From Alkalihalobacillus sp. BA299 (GTDB taxonomy: Bacteria; Bacillota; Bacilli; Bacillales; Bacillaceae_F), in assembly GCF_017745675.1 (NCBI RefSeq), contig NZ_JAFLJM010000003.1, forward strand, positions 310,001 through 374,000: 64,000 nucleotides of DNA. The letters are read 5' to 3'. The notes under the pieces are model-generated. The model had not been told where the DNA came from, searched no databases, and saw nothing but the letters and a program-made list of their open reading frames with translations. Shown one piece after another: positions 38,380-47,233 of the stretch; within the stretch, counting starts at the first letter, position 1, and each line of letters begins with the position of its first letter. The position numbers were made by a program, and so were the translations under genes.

Positions 38380-39039
38380 TTAAGTAGCTTTTTCTTCGCT
38401 AGCTTGAAATAAAGCGGGACGTCTTCTCCAATGTCTTAGCATTAGTAATGCTGCGATGATAGAATGTCCAATTCTAAAAGAAACTATGCACTTTAATTCG
38501 GTATGAGAAAGTGTCTGTTGAAAATGTGGGGTAATGGCTATCTTAGGTAAACCTTTCATTTTTGTATAATTACTGATAAGACCTACTATTCCACCTTTAA
38601 CAGACCAAGCCATTCCCGTTAAAAAGCCTGTTAATGCAGCATCTGAAACACCTATATCAGTCGTCCATCTCATATCTTTTACTGAAACATGACTTAAAAA
38701 ACGTCGAACTATTTTGTGGAACCCCACAACATGCTGTAGAAAATCCATAAACTCTTTGAGATCTCTTATGATGGTTTCAAAGGTTATTTTTACTTTTTTT
38801 TCATTTGCCATTCCCCCTACTCCCTGCTCTTCCTCAACAATTAAAGAGGGAGAATCATTATCGATCTTTATTAAAGGAGCCTGAAATGTATAGGAGAACA
38901 CTTTCCAAGCACGTATTCTGACCATTAATTCATCATCATCACCATTGTGATAGTAACGAATGAAAATATTCAATTTTGTTATGAAGATAATAAATAATAG
39001 CAGAAAAAGTATAGCTATAACGAGAATGAAGATCTTCAT
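38380..39039 (-). CDS. ytfI: DUF2953 domain membrane-anchored protein YtfI
   Basis: The 219-residue product has an N-terminal transmembrane segment (about 2-22), then a soluble DUF2953 domain (about 100-200), with a basic tail. YtfI is usually paired with the forespore protein YtfJ, so a sporulation role is likely. The start is the ATG giving MKIFILVI, about 8 bases after the weak GGTGAT site; in-frame ATGs up to 39093 exist without a better site. It ends about 90 bases before ytfJ begins. Confidence 0.85.
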   Translation of the reverse strand: MKIFILVIAILFLLLFIIFITKLNIFIRYYHNGDDDELMVRIRAWKVFSYTFQAPLIKIDNDSPSLIVEEEQGVGGMANEKKVKITFETIIRDLKEFMDFLQHVVGFHKIVRRFLSHVSVKDMRWTTDIGVSDAALTGFLTGMAWSVKGGIVGLISNYTKMKGLPKIAITPHFQQTLSHTELKCIVSFRIGHSIIAALLMLRHWRRRPALFQASEEKAT

Positions 39040-39135
39040 TCTTATCACCATTTTTTCATTTTTAGATTGAAATATAATGTTAACCTTTTCCATTATTGAC
39101 CAACTACAAAAAAATAAACCTGTCGACTAGACAGG

Positions 39136-39618
39136 TTATCGTTCTTCGTGAATTACATAAGTATCGGCAATTCGATCATGTAGCCCTTGTTTTCTTCTTG
39201 AAAAAGGGACCATTAAATATATTAATTTTAAAGGGAAAAATGGATAATATAAGTATCGGCCTATCACTTCGCGGAATATAACCGTCTTCCACGAAAGTCT
39301 ATCACCTTTCATTGGTATGACTTTAAGTCCAAAAAGTTGTTTTCCTAACGTTTGCGAAAACCACTTTGTCATGAGTGTAAAGTAAATAAAACCAACAAAA
39401 GCTGTTAAAACGCCAGCAATTGAAAAAAGCCATAGCGTTTCTCCCGTCCAATCAAATGATCTTAATAATGGATGGATAAGAATACTGTTAAGACTAAATA
39501 TGACAATTCCGTCTATAAGAAAAGCCCATAGCCTCATCCATAACCCGGCAAACCGATACTCTCTACCATCTAACAATTCAATTTTTTCTTCTTTTAATTC
39601 GTTATAATTATTTTCCAT
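39136..39618 (-). CDS. yteJ: RDD family membrane protein YteJ
   Basis: This 160-residue protein has the RDD pattern: FAGLWMRLWAFLIDGIVI near residue 23 with the conserved Arg and Asp, three transmembrane segments, and GKQLFGLKV before the last part. Its function is unknown, though RDD proteins include sodium/proton antiporters in halophiles. It begins 10 bases after sppA ends, so the two form an operon. In B. subtilis YteJ controls SppA activity, which fits this pairing. Confidence 0.9.
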   Translation of the reverse strand: MENNYNELKEEKIELLDGREYRFAGLWMRLWAFLIDGIVIFSLNSILIHPLLRSFDWTGETLWLFSIAGVLTAFVGFIYFTLMTKWFSQTLGKQLFGLKVIPMKGDRLSWKTVIFREVIGRYLYYPFFPLKLIYLMVPFSRRKQGLHDRIADTYVIHEER

Positions 39619-39628
39619 ATACCTTCTC

Positions 39629-40633
39629 CTACTTCGTATATAAATACATTAAGGTCGGGGAATTTGTTTGACGAAGTAATTGCTGTAAGCCGAGCAAATC
39701 ACCTTGATTCATCGTTAATTTTTGTGCTGATAATTGAAGCAAATCATTAATGCCAACAGACGTTTCATATCGGATCACTTGTAAATTACCCAAACCTAAA
39801 TCTTCAATTAAAGCATCAACCGTTTCTTCATAGCTACCAATTTCGTCAATTAAATCGAGCTGCTTCGCTTGCGATCCACTATAAATTCGACCATCTGCAA
39901 TGCTTCTTACTTTTTCTTCGGACAATTCTCTTCCTTCTACAATAACATGAACGAACTCATCATATGCATCATCAATGATCGATTGTAAAATGGCTCTTTC
40001 TTCTTCTGTCATCCCCCTGGTCGGAGACATGATATCTTTAAATTCACCACTTTTAATCGTTTGTTCTTCTATGCCTAGCTTCTCGGCTAGCTCGGCTACA
40101 TTATAAGATTGCATAATTACGCCTAGTGAGCCTGTAATTGTTGATGTGTTAGCAAATATTTTATCTGCTGGTGCCGCGATATAATATCCTCCTGATGCCG
40201 CCATACTTCCCATAGAAACATAAACCTTCTTGAAATACTCCTCCTGAATACTTCGTATTTTATCGTAAATTTCTGCACTTTCTACGACTCCACCACCTGG
40301 GGAGTTTACTCGTATAATAATCCCTTCCACATCTGGATCTTCTGCTGCATGCTCTAGCATCGATAAAAACGTCCGATGTCGATATCCAACGGAGCTAAAT
40401 AAAACAGATGTATCCTCTTGATCTTGGATGACCCCATTCACATCTAATACAACAATTTTTTCTTTTCTGTCTCCTTCACGTAATGTTCGCTCCACCCATT
40501 TCTGATCGTCTGTTTTGAACAATTCTTCCCAATTGGACGTTGTCGTTGTCGTTGTAGCTGAAAAATTAAATACACTTGAAAGAATAAATAATACAGTAAC
40601 TGCCAGTAGCGCAAGCCATCTTTTTTTACTCAT
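39629..40633 (-). CDS. sppA: signal peptide peptidase SppA
   Basis: This membrane-anchored serine protease of family S49 degrades leftover signal peptides and protects against lantibiotics in B. subtilis. The 334-residue protein has an N-terminal transmembrane anchor (about 5-25) and the protease core with the nucleophile in SMAASGGYYIAAPADK and the catalytic lysine in KSGEFKDIMSPTR. The start is the ATG giving MSKKRW after TAGGAGTG; a GTG within that site is rejected. It leads the sppA-yteJ unit and has two overlapping palindromes in its promoter region. Confidence 0.95.
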   Translation of the reverse strand: MSKKRWLALLAVTVLFILSSVFNFSATTTTTTSNWEELFKTDDQKWVERTLREGDRKEKIVVLDVNGVIQDQEDTSVLFSSVGYRHRTFLSMLEHAAEDPDVEGIIIRVNSPGGGVVESAEIYDKIRSIQEEYFKKVYVSMGSMAASGGYYIAAPADKIFANTSTITGSLGVIMQSYNVAELAEKLGIEEQTIKSGEFKDIMSPTRGMTEEERAILQSIIDDAYDEFVHVIVEGRELSEEKVRSIADGRIYSGSQAKQLDLIDEIGSYEETVDALIEDLGLGNLQVIRYETSVGINDLLQLSAQKLTMNQGDLLGLQQLLRQTNSPTLMYLYTK

Positions 40634-40663
40634 ACTAGAAAACACTCCTATATATTTTTACAA

Positions 40664-40687
40664 TGTTAAATTTTAACACACTGTTAA
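40664..40687. promoter_or_regulatory. overlapping palindromes upstream of sppA
   Basis: TGTTAAATTTTAACA is a perfect palindrome around one base and overlaps TTAACACACTGTTAA, a second perfect inverted repeat, giving three TGTTAA/TTAACA half-sites. A TTCACA-16-TAAAAT promoter-like pair for sppA runs through them. An unknown repressor is a plausible reader, but the element is not a motif I can name. Confidence 0.5.
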
Positions 40688-40779
40688 AGAATGTGAAATG
40701 AATGTACAATTATTGGGTAGCAAATACTACCTATGAAAAATTTAACCATAATTCATATATTTTTGAAAGGAAGTTATAT

Positions 40780-41577
40780 ATGCCCAATCGTAAAAATCTT
40801 TTTTTCTTTTATAAGCAAACACCAGAACTCAAAGAAAAAATTGCTCATCTTAGAGAATTAGCTCATAATAATGGATTTCAAATTGTAGATGAAATTAAAG
40901 AAGCCAATATCATTGTTTCCATTGGGGGAGATAACGCTTTTTTACAAGCATTAAGAAAAACTAATTTTAAAGAAGACTGTGTATATGTCGGTGTGAATAT
41001 AGATCAACTAGGTTTTTACACAGATTTTATGATCCACGAAGTAGACAAAATGCTTGAATCAATGAAAAGCGAACAAGTAGAAGTTCGAAAATATTCAACG
41101 ATCGAAGTAACAATAGATGAAGAGACACCATATTATTGCATCAATGAATGTAGCATCCGTTCCAATGTAATTAAAACACTGGTTATTGAGGTACTCATCG
41201 ATGACCAACATTTTGAAACCTTTCGTGGTGATGGTATGATCGTATCTACTCCAACTGGGAGTACGGCCTATAATAAGTCTGTTCGAGGTGCCGTCGTCGA
41301 TCCCCGTCTACCTTCAATGCAAGTAAGTGAAATTGCATCGATTAATAATAATGATTACCGTACACTCGGTACATCATTTTTATTAAGTGATGATCGGAAG
41401 CTTAGATTACAAATCGTTCAAGACGGAAATGACCATCCGATAATTGGATTAGATAACGAGGCGATGAGTATTCGTCATGCTAGGCAGCTAGAAATTAAAG
41501 TTTCACCACGCCAGATCAAAGTATTGAAATTAAAACACAATTCATTTTGGGAGAAAGTTCAACGAAAATTTTTATAA
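40780..41577 (+). CDS. ppnKB: NAD kinase 2 (inorganic polyphosphate/ATP-NAD kinase)
   Basis: This kinase phosphorylates NAD to NADP. The 265-residue protein has the NADK pattern with NECSIRS, FRGDGMIVSTPTGSTAYNKS and IGLDNEA. The usual GGDG loop reads GGDNAFLQA here (near residue 50); as I recall, the second NADK paralogue of Bacilli tolerates changes here, so the protein need not be dead. The start is the ATG after GAAAGGAAG. It is divergent from sppA and followed by two tandem repeats. Confidence 0.93.
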   Translation: MPNRKNLFFFYKQTPELKEKIAHLRELAHNNGFQIVDEIKEANIIVSIGGDNAFLQALRKTNFKEDCVYVGVNIDQLGFYTDFMIHEVDKMLESMKSEQVEVRKYSTIEVTIDEETPYYCINECSIRSNVIKTLVIEVLIDDQHFETFRGDGMIVSTPTGSTAYNKSVRGAVVDPRLPSMQVSEIASINNNDYRTLGTSFLLSDDRKLRLQIVQDGNDHPIIGLDNEAMSIRHARQLEIKVSPRQIKVLKLKHNSFWEKVQRKFL

Positions 41578-41727
41578 GAAAAGCGCAAGCGCCCGTTTAC
41601 CGACGTAAGGACTGGACTGAGCCACAGGAGATAAAGGAAACACGACGAGAGTCATCGAGTCGATGTTGACTTATCGTAAGGAGGGGGAGCGAAGTCCACT
41701 AGACGCTGGGCGCTTGTGCTAGACAAT
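41576..41727 (+). repeat. dispersed repeat, family A, tandem copy 1
   Basis: The 152-base unit starts AAGAAAAGCGCAAGCGCCCG and ends GACGCTGGGCGCTTGTGC, so its ends are inverted (AAGCGCAAGCGCCC pairs with GGGCGCTTGTGCT). It overlaps the last two bases of the NAD kinase gene. The next 153 bases are a second copy with an identical right half. No protein is encoded. Confidence 0.88.
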
Positions 41728-41880
41728 AAGAAAAGCGCAAGCGCCCGTTTAGCGGCGTATGGACTGGAGCCCCACCGTATGAGATAAAGGAAACACGACG
41801 AGAGTCATCGAGTCGATGTTGACTTATCGTAAGGAGGGGGAGCGAAGTCCACTAGACGCTGGGCGCTTGTGCTAGACAAT
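41728..41880 (+). repeat. dispersed repeat, family A, tandem copy 2
   Basis: This is a direct copy of 41576-41727. The segment from GATAAAGG onward (about 100 bases) is the same in both, whereas the left portion differs (CCGACGTAAGGACTGGACTG versus GCGGCGTATGGACTGGAGCC). A short different unit starting AAGAAAAGCGG follows at 41881-41925. Confidence 0.88.
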
Positions 41881-41935
41881 AAGAAAAGCGGAAGGTGTCT
41901 GCTTATCGGCGACAAGCGCACTTCCAATAATTGAA

Positions 41936-41963
41936 GTCCCAAGTGAAACCAATCACTTGGGAC
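41936..41963. terminator. hairpin after the repeats
   Basis: GTCCCAAGTGA and TCACTTGGGAC form an 11-base perfect stem with a 6-base loop; the plus-strand tail ATTTCTCTTTC is weakly T-rich. It may end the NAD kinase transcript. Confidence 0.55.
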
Positions 41964-42043
41964 ATTTCTCTTTCGCGCTTAGATCTACAATTTTAGGCAC
42001 AATACCTTCTATTGACTCTCTCTTCCCTAAAAAAGGGCTATGA

Positions 42044-43660
42044 TCATTTCCTAGTGTCAACCTCTGATTGGCTATACATGACCGTCTCATCAACGACTGT
42101 CATTATCGGATTAGCTTCAATAATTGCATTACCATCTAATTGGAAAAGATCTTTTTCAAATATTGTAAAATCCGCCATAAATCCTTTATCTATCAAGCCC
42201 AGGCGATCCTGTGCATTGATCGCTGCTGCACTTCCAGAGGTATATAATTTGATGGCTTCAAACATAGATAGTTTTTGTTCAGGTAAATAGCCGATGTGAT
42301 CTTCAGACACCTTTCTTCTTGTTACAGCAGCATGGATTCCTAATAGTGGATCTACACTTTCAATCGGAGCATCGGACCCACCTGCGCATACAAGGCCTTC
42401 ATTTAATAGTGTTTTCCATGCAAAAGATAAAGACAACCGATCATAACCAAGTCGTTCTTCTACCCAAGGAAAATCAGAAGCGATAAATGAAGGCTGAATA
42501 TCAAGAATAACTGGAAGTTTTTTTAAACGATCAATTAATTCACTTCTTAACACTTGTACGTGAATCAATCGATCAGGTAATTCACCAATGAGTGGATATT
42601 TTTCAATCGCATTTAAAGCGTATTCCACAGCTAAATCACCAATTGTATGTATAGCGACAGGCTTTTTCATCGTTCTTGCTAATTTTACAATTTCTAAAAG
42701 GTCTTCTTCTGAGTGAATGGCGACTCCGTTTGTATCAGGTGCATCATTATAAGGTGAACTTAATAATGCGGTTCTTCCACCGAGAGCTCCATCAGCAAAG
42801 ATTTTTATCGCACCTAACTCTATATATGGGTGGTTTTTAAATGAAGCTTCGAACTGATGTTGCACAGTTTTCGCTACTTGATGATGAACGAGTAAATGAG
42901 CCCTAAACTTTCGCGTTTGTCCATCAATGACCTGATTAAAGGCTCGTAACGGTCGCTCAGGAGACCCGTAGTAAGATAAATCTTCTGTATGCCCCCCAAC
43001 TAAACCGAGTCTAAGCATATCATCTATCGACTTTGTTAACGCTTTATGTAAGTAATCAGCACTTTCTTCAGGAACGACTTGTTTAATTAACTCTTGTGCT
43101 TCATCTAACAAATACCCCGTCGGTTGTCCATTCGTATCACGAACAATCACGCCACCTTGTGGGTCGACTGTTTCTTTTGTAATATTAGCGAGCTCCATGG
43201 CTTTACTATTGGCTAATAACGCATGACGACAGATACGTTTTAAAAGCATCGGGTGGTTAGGAGCAATTTCGTCTAATTCTGTATAGTGAAAAATTTTCCG
43301 ATCTGAAAAATTATTCTCATTCCACCCCTCTCCTATGACCCATTCTCCTTCATCAGCTTCATTAACTTTTTCCATTAGTAACTCTTTCATCCTATCAGCC
43401 GACTGTACTTCAGATAAATCAAGCCGTAGTAATCGTTCACCATGGCCAATCATATGTAAGTGACTATCAACGAATCCTGGGTAAGCAAAACCACCATCTA
43501 TATTGACTCGCTTCGTAATTTCACTTTCAAACTGACTCTCAAGCTCATTCATTGTCCCAAGCGCTTTTATTTTTCCTCTATCTGTTAAAACAGCCTCTAC
43601 CTGTTCTCCTTCCTTTTTCATTGTATAGAAGGTTCCACCATACCATAATGTTGCCATCAT
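42044..43660 (-). CDS. ytcJ: amidohydrolase family protein YtcJ
   Basis: This 538-residue metal-dependent hydrolase of the amidohydrolase-3 type has the HxH metal motif DSHLHMIGHG near residue 65, and later metal or catalytic regions with AIHTIGD and GGSDAPIES. The substrate is unknown. The start is the ATG giving MMATLWYGG, after a weak GTGAGTGG; longer in-frame starts to 43723 lack binding sites. It lies in the usual YtcJ place before ytcI. Confidence 0.9.
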   Translation of the reverse strand: MMATLWYGGTFYTMKKEGEQVEAVLTDRGKIKALGTMNELESQFESEITKRVNIDGGFAYPGFVDSHLHMIGHGERLLRLDLSEVQSADRMKELLMEKVNEADEGEWVIGEGWNENNFSDRKIFHYTELDEIAPNHPMLLKRICRHALLANSKAMELANITKETVDPQGGVIVRDTNGQPTGYLLDEAQELIKQVVPEESADYLHKALTKSIDDMLRLGLVGGHTEDLSYYGSPERPLRAFNQVIDGQTRKFRAHLLVHHQVAKTVQHQFEASFKNHPYIELGAIKIFADGALGGRTALLSSPYNDAPDTNGVAIHSEEDLLEIVKLARTMKKPVAIHTIGDLAVEYALNAIEKYPLIGELPDRLIHVQVLRSELIDRLKKLPVILDIQPSFIASDFPWVEERLGYDRLSLSFAWKTLLNEGLVCAGGSDAPIESVDPLLGIHAAVTRRKVSEDHIGYLPEQKLSMFEAIKLYTSGSAAAINAQDRLGLIDKGFMADFTIFEKDLFQLDGNAIIEANPIMTVVDETVMYSQSEVDTRK

Positions 43661-43855
43661 ACCACTCACTTTCATTAACATATCACTAATTAACATCTTC
43701 ACAAAATTACACGGAAAATGCAAATAAAGACACGAAAAGTAAAAGACACTTAATCAAACATGACCAGTAAATGTTCTAATAGGATAAAATTCATATTTTT
43801 ACTTTTTCAGAAAGATGAATTGATCTCGAAAACGCTAGACCTTGAAGATAGAAAA

Positions 43856-43883
43856 AAAGGCAGGAGAAATATCTCCTACCTTT
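43856..43883 (-). terminator. terminator after ytcI
   Basis: AAAGGTAGGAGA and TCTCCTGCCTTT form a 12-base stem (one wobble) with a 4-base loop, followed on the minus strand by TTTTTC. Confidence 0.85.
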
Positions 43884-43919
43884 AGATAATCGAGCGCTCA
43901 CTCAAAAAATGGGTTGATT

Positions 43920-45506
43920 TTATGCTAGCAATTCTTTTTCACGTTGACGTAACTCAACACGACGAATTTTTCCTGAAGTTGTTTTAGGTAAGTCTTGGAC
44001 AAACTCAATACGTCTAGGGTACTTGTAAGGAGCCGTTAATGTTTTAACATGATCCTGCAAGCTAGCAATTAAGTTTTCGTCTTTTTCATCTTCTGGATTT
44101 CTTAAGACAATGAATGCTTTAACGATACTTCCACGAATTTCATCGGGACTTCCGACTACCGCACATTCCTTAACTGCTGGATGCTTCGTTAGTGCATCTT
44201 CTACTTCAAATGGCCCAATCGTGTAACCCGAACTAATGATGATATCATCACTACGTCCTTCAAACCAGAAATAGCCATCCTCATCTTTTTTCGCTTGGTC
44301 ACCTGTAATATACCAATCTCCACGGAACGCCATTGCTGTACGCTCAGGATCTTTATAATACTCAGTGAAAAGTGCAGGTGTACTTCGATGAACAGCAATA
44401 TCGCCTACTTCACCTGGTTTTACAGGGTTCCCATCTTCATCAATGATGTCAACTTCGTTTCCTGGTGTTGGTTTACCCATAGAGCCTGGCTTAATTTCCA
44501 TCCCCATCAAAGTTCCAACTAGTAAAGTATTTTCTGTTTGGCCATAACCGTCACGTACTTCTACATTAAAATGCTTCTTAAATGTATCAATGACTTGGCG
44601 GTTAAGTGGTTCTCCTGCTGATACTGTACTTCGTAATGCTGGTAGTGAATATTGTTCAATGTTATCTACTTTTGCCATTAAGCGATACTCTGTAGGCGTA
44701 CAACATAATACATTAATTTCATGGTCTTGAAGAAGTTGTAAATATTTATTCGGGTCAAATTTACCGTGGTATACAAATGCGGTAGCTCCCATACCTATCG
44801 TTGAAAGGAATGGACTCCAAATCCATTTCTGCCAGCCTGGAGCAGCCGTTGCCCAAACGGAATCCCCTTCTTGAACACCTAGCCATTTTTTAGATGCTGT
44901 CTGTAAATGCGCATATGCCCAGCCATGTGTATGAACTACGGCTTTAGGGTTTCCAGTAGTACCTGATGTGTATGGTAAAAATGCCATTTCATCACGTTTT
45001 GTTTTAGCACCTTCATAAACATCACTTTCATTTGCTGCTAATGCATCAAGAGATTTCCAACCATCTTCTTCTGCGCCTACGACAAACTTATGAGTTAAAG
45101 ATAGCATTTCATCTTGAATGAGATTTACTTCCGTTGTGAATTGATAATATGCTATAACTGCTTTTGCTTCTGAATGATTAATACGGTAAATTAAATCCTT
45201 TGCACGGAGCATTTCTGAACATGGGATAATAACTAATCCTGCTTTTAAACAAGCTAAATAAGTAAAATACGCCTCCGGTAATCTTGGAAGAAGTAATAAT
45301 ACTCGATCTCCTTGATTTAATCCCTGACTGAGGAAAGCGTTTGCAATTTTATTTACTTTTTTTACTAATTCAGCATATGTTACATTACGTGTTTCGCCTG
45401 CTTCACTCAACCATTTAATAGCTACCAGGTCTTCGTTCTGCGCAAATTTCTCGATTTCTTGTGTTAAATTGTAATACTCTGGAGCAATAAGATCTTCGCG
45501 TTTCAT
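43920..45506 (-). CDS. ytcI: AMP-forming acyl-CoA synthetase YtcI
   Basis: This 528-residue enzyme activates a carboxylic acid with ATP and joins it to CoA. Motifs: the P-loop-like YTSGTTGNPKAV near residue 175, GYGQTENTLL (core motif), YITGDQAKKDEDGYFWFEGR, and the catalytic-lysine end TTSGKIRR. It is closest to the acetyl/medium-chain CoA synthetases; the acid is not known. The ATG has a good GAGGGGGAAA site. It stands next to ytcJ and sspA. Confidence 0.93.
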   Translation of the reverse strand: MKREDLIAPEYYNLTQEIEKFAQNEDLVAIKWLSEAGETRNVTYAELVKKVNKIANAFLSQGLNQGDRVLLLLPRLPEAYFTYLACLKAGLVIIPCSEMLRAKDLIYRINHSEAKAVIAYYQFTTEVNLIQDEMLSLTHKFVVGAEEDGWKSLDALAANESDVYEGAKTKRDEMAFLPYTSGTTGNPKAVVHTHGWAYAHLQTASKKWLGVQEGDSVWATAAPGWQKWIWSPFLSTIGMGATAFVYHGKFDPNKYLQLLQDHEINVLCCTPTEYRLMAKVDNIEQYSLPALRSTVSAGEPLNRQVIDTFKKHFNVEVRDGYGQTENTLLVGTLMGMEIKPGSMGKPTPGNEVDIIDEDGNPVKPGEVGDIAVHRSTPALFTEYYKDPERTAMAFRGDWYITGDQAKKDEDGYFWFEGRSDDIIISSGYTIGPFEVEDALTKHPAVKECAVVGSPDEIRGSIVKAFIVLRNPEDEKDENLIASLQDHVKTLTAPYKYPRRIEFVQDLPKTTSGKIRRVELRQREKELLA

Positions 45507-45596
45507 GTTATTTCCCCCTCGTCAAAATTATCGGACAAGTTTATTATAACAGAATTCGACTATTATTTTGAATATTTTTTTAAATAAAAAATTAAA

Positions 45597-45618
45597 GGGT
45601 ACGGTATAAACCGTACCC
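45597..45618 (-). terminator. terminator after sspA
   Basis: GGGTACGGT and ACCGTACCC form a perfect 9-base stem with a 4-base loop, followed on the minus strand by TTTAATTTTTTA. Confidence 0.85.
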
Positions 45619-45648
45619 TCATCAGCCATGATATTAATGGTATTTAGA

Positions 45649-45855
45649 TTATTGTTGTTGGAAACCACCCATTTGCTGCTCTGCCATTTGAACTAAACGT
45701 TTAGTGATTTCTCCACCGACAGAACCGTTAGCACGAGAAGTTGCATCTGGACCAAGTTGAACACCGAACTCAGAAGCGATTTCGTATTTCATTTGGTCTA
45801 ATGCTTGTTGTACTCCAGGAACAACTAATTGATTTGAGCTGTTGTTGTTTGGCAT
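45649..45855 (-). CDS. sspA: alpha/beta-type small acid-soluble spore protein
   Basis: This 68-residue protein coats and protects spore DNA. It has the family signatures [13 protein letters not shown], containing the GPR protease cleavage site (E-IA), and [16 protein letters not shown]. The start is the ATG giving MPNNNSSNQ, 9 bases after AAAGGAGG; another ATG two codons upstream is possible but too near the site. Candidate sigma-G promoter elements lie upstream, and a terminator follows, so it is a single-gene unit. Confidence 0.96.
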   Translation of the reverse strand: MPNNNSSNQLVVPGVQQALDQMKYEIASEFGVQLGPDATSRANGSVGGEITKRLVQMAEQQMGGFQQQ

Positions 45856-45879
45856 GTTCATCACCTCCTTTGTTAACTA

Positions 45880-45910
45880 TAGACTGTGTTAGAAGGGTTG
45901 ATTTCATACA
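45880..45910 (-). promoter_or_regulatory. candidate sigma-G promoter of sspA
   Basis: The minus strand reads TGTATG, an 18-base spacer, then CAGTCTA, close to the sigma-G elements TGAATA and CATACTA. Position and gene class agree. Confidence 0.5.
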
Positions 45911-45980
45911 AGTTTCAGATTGGTAATTGTTGCATCTTACTTGACATTACCAAATTTATATTTAACTAACTTGAAATGGC

Positions 45981-46015
45981 AAAAAAATAGAGGCTGTTAG
46001 ACGAAACAGCCTCTA
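45981..46015 (-). terminator. terminator after thiI
   Basis: TAGAGGCTGTT and AACAGCCTCTA form an 11-base stem with a 6-base loop, followed on the minus strand by TTTTTTTGCC. Confidence 0.88.
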
Positions 46016-46023
46016 CTTCTATA

Positions 46024-47229
46024 TTAAAATAACTTATCAACGCTTTCTTCCTTTTTCGCTTGATGACGAATGGTAACAATCTCTGTTTCTGTAACAGCTT
46101 TCTCTACTAACGAAACGAAATCAAAATTTGCTTCAAATTTATGGGCAAGTTCTTTTCTCGGTCTCGTTTTAGAGTTAGATGGCAAAAAGATCGTACAACA
46201 ATCTTCAAAAGGTAAGATTGATGTTTCGTATGTCCCGATATTTCTTGCAACCTCAATAACTTCCAGCTTGTCCATCGTTACTAAAGGTCTCAATATTGGT
46301 AAATTTGTAACTTCATTAATTGTATTCATACTATGCAGGGTTTGACTTGCTACTTGTCCTAAGCTTTCTCCTGTTGTAATCGCAAGCGCATTTTGCTTAT
46401 TGGCAATTTTTTCACTAATGCGTAGCATCATTCTTCTCATGATGGTCATTGCATAATCGCTTGGAACTTTCTCATGAATTGTCGTTTGCATTTCAGTGAA
46501 TGGGACGAGATGCAATTGGATCGTACCGCAATATTTCGTTAATATTTTAACTAAATCCTTCACTTTTTGTTTTGCTCTTTCATTTGTATATGGAGGACTA
46601 TGGAAGTGAATTGCATTAATTCTTACTCCTCGCTTCATCGTTAAATAACCAGCAACAGGGCTATCTATCCCACCTGATAACATCAACATTACTTTTCCAC
46701 CTGTACCAACTGGTAAACCACCTGCTCCAGAAATGTTACCACATGTAATATACGTGGCTTTTTCTCTTACTTCTACTCTTACTTCAACATCTGGATTGTG
46801 TACATCAACAGTAATATTCTCTGTATTTTTGAGGATATATCCTCCTACAAGATGATTTAACTCTTGTGAACCAATCGGGAAGTTTTTATTCGGACGTTTA
46901 GCCGTTACTTTAAAGGTTCGAACTGGTTGATTTCTGCTATCAGTTAAGGCAATAAGAGCTCCTTTTTGGATTTCCTCTAATTCATTTTCTGCTTTTAACG
47001 CTAAACTAAATGAGTGAATACCAAATACATTTTTAAGTTTTTCAATAATGTCATCTTCTCGACTATCATTTAGCTCAATCATAATTCTGCCAAAAGTTGA
47101 ATGCACTTTAATATCATAGCCTTTTAAAACAACATTAATGTTGCTAGCCAATGCTCTTTCAAACACTTTCCTGTTCTTCCCTTTTAGTGCTAATTCACCT
47201 ATTCTTACTAATATATGATCGTATTTCAT
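46024..47229 (-). CDS. thiI: tRNA 4-thiouridine synthase ThiI
   Basis: ThiI adenylates uridine 8 of tRNA and moves sulfur to it from a cysteine desulfurase. The 401-residue protein has a THUMP domain (about 60-165) and the PP-loop SGGIDSP near residue 184; it lacks the rhodanese domain of the E. coli protein, as is normal in Bacillus. The conserved CxxF-like region DCCTIFLP may hold a working cysteine. It lies 4 bases after nifZ, so they form one unit that makes s4U. Confidence 0.96.
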   Translation of the reverse strand: MKYDHILVRIGELALKGKNRKVFERALASNINVVLKGYDIKVHSTFGRIMIELNDSREDDIIEKLKNVFGIHSFSLALKAENELEEIQKGALIALTDSRNQPVRTFKVTAKRPNKNFPIGSQELNHLVGGYILKNTENITVDVHNPDVEVRVEVREKATYITCGNISGAGGLPVGTGGKVMLMLSGGIDSPVAGYLTMKRGVRINAIHFHSPPYTNERAKQKVKDLVKILTKYCGTIQLHLVPFTEMQTTIHEKVPSDYAMTIMRRMMLRISEKIANKQNALAITTGESLGQVASQTLHSMNTINEVTNLPILRPLVTMDKLEVIEVARNIGTYETSILPFEDCCTIFLPSNSKTRPRKELAHKFEANFDFVSLVEKAVTETEIVTIRHQAKKEESVDKLF

Positions 47230-47233
47230 CTCT

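Noticed and set aside
41576..41880. CRISPR-like reading of the tandem repeats
   Set aside because: Only two long units, no regular spacers of 30-40 bases, and no cas genes.
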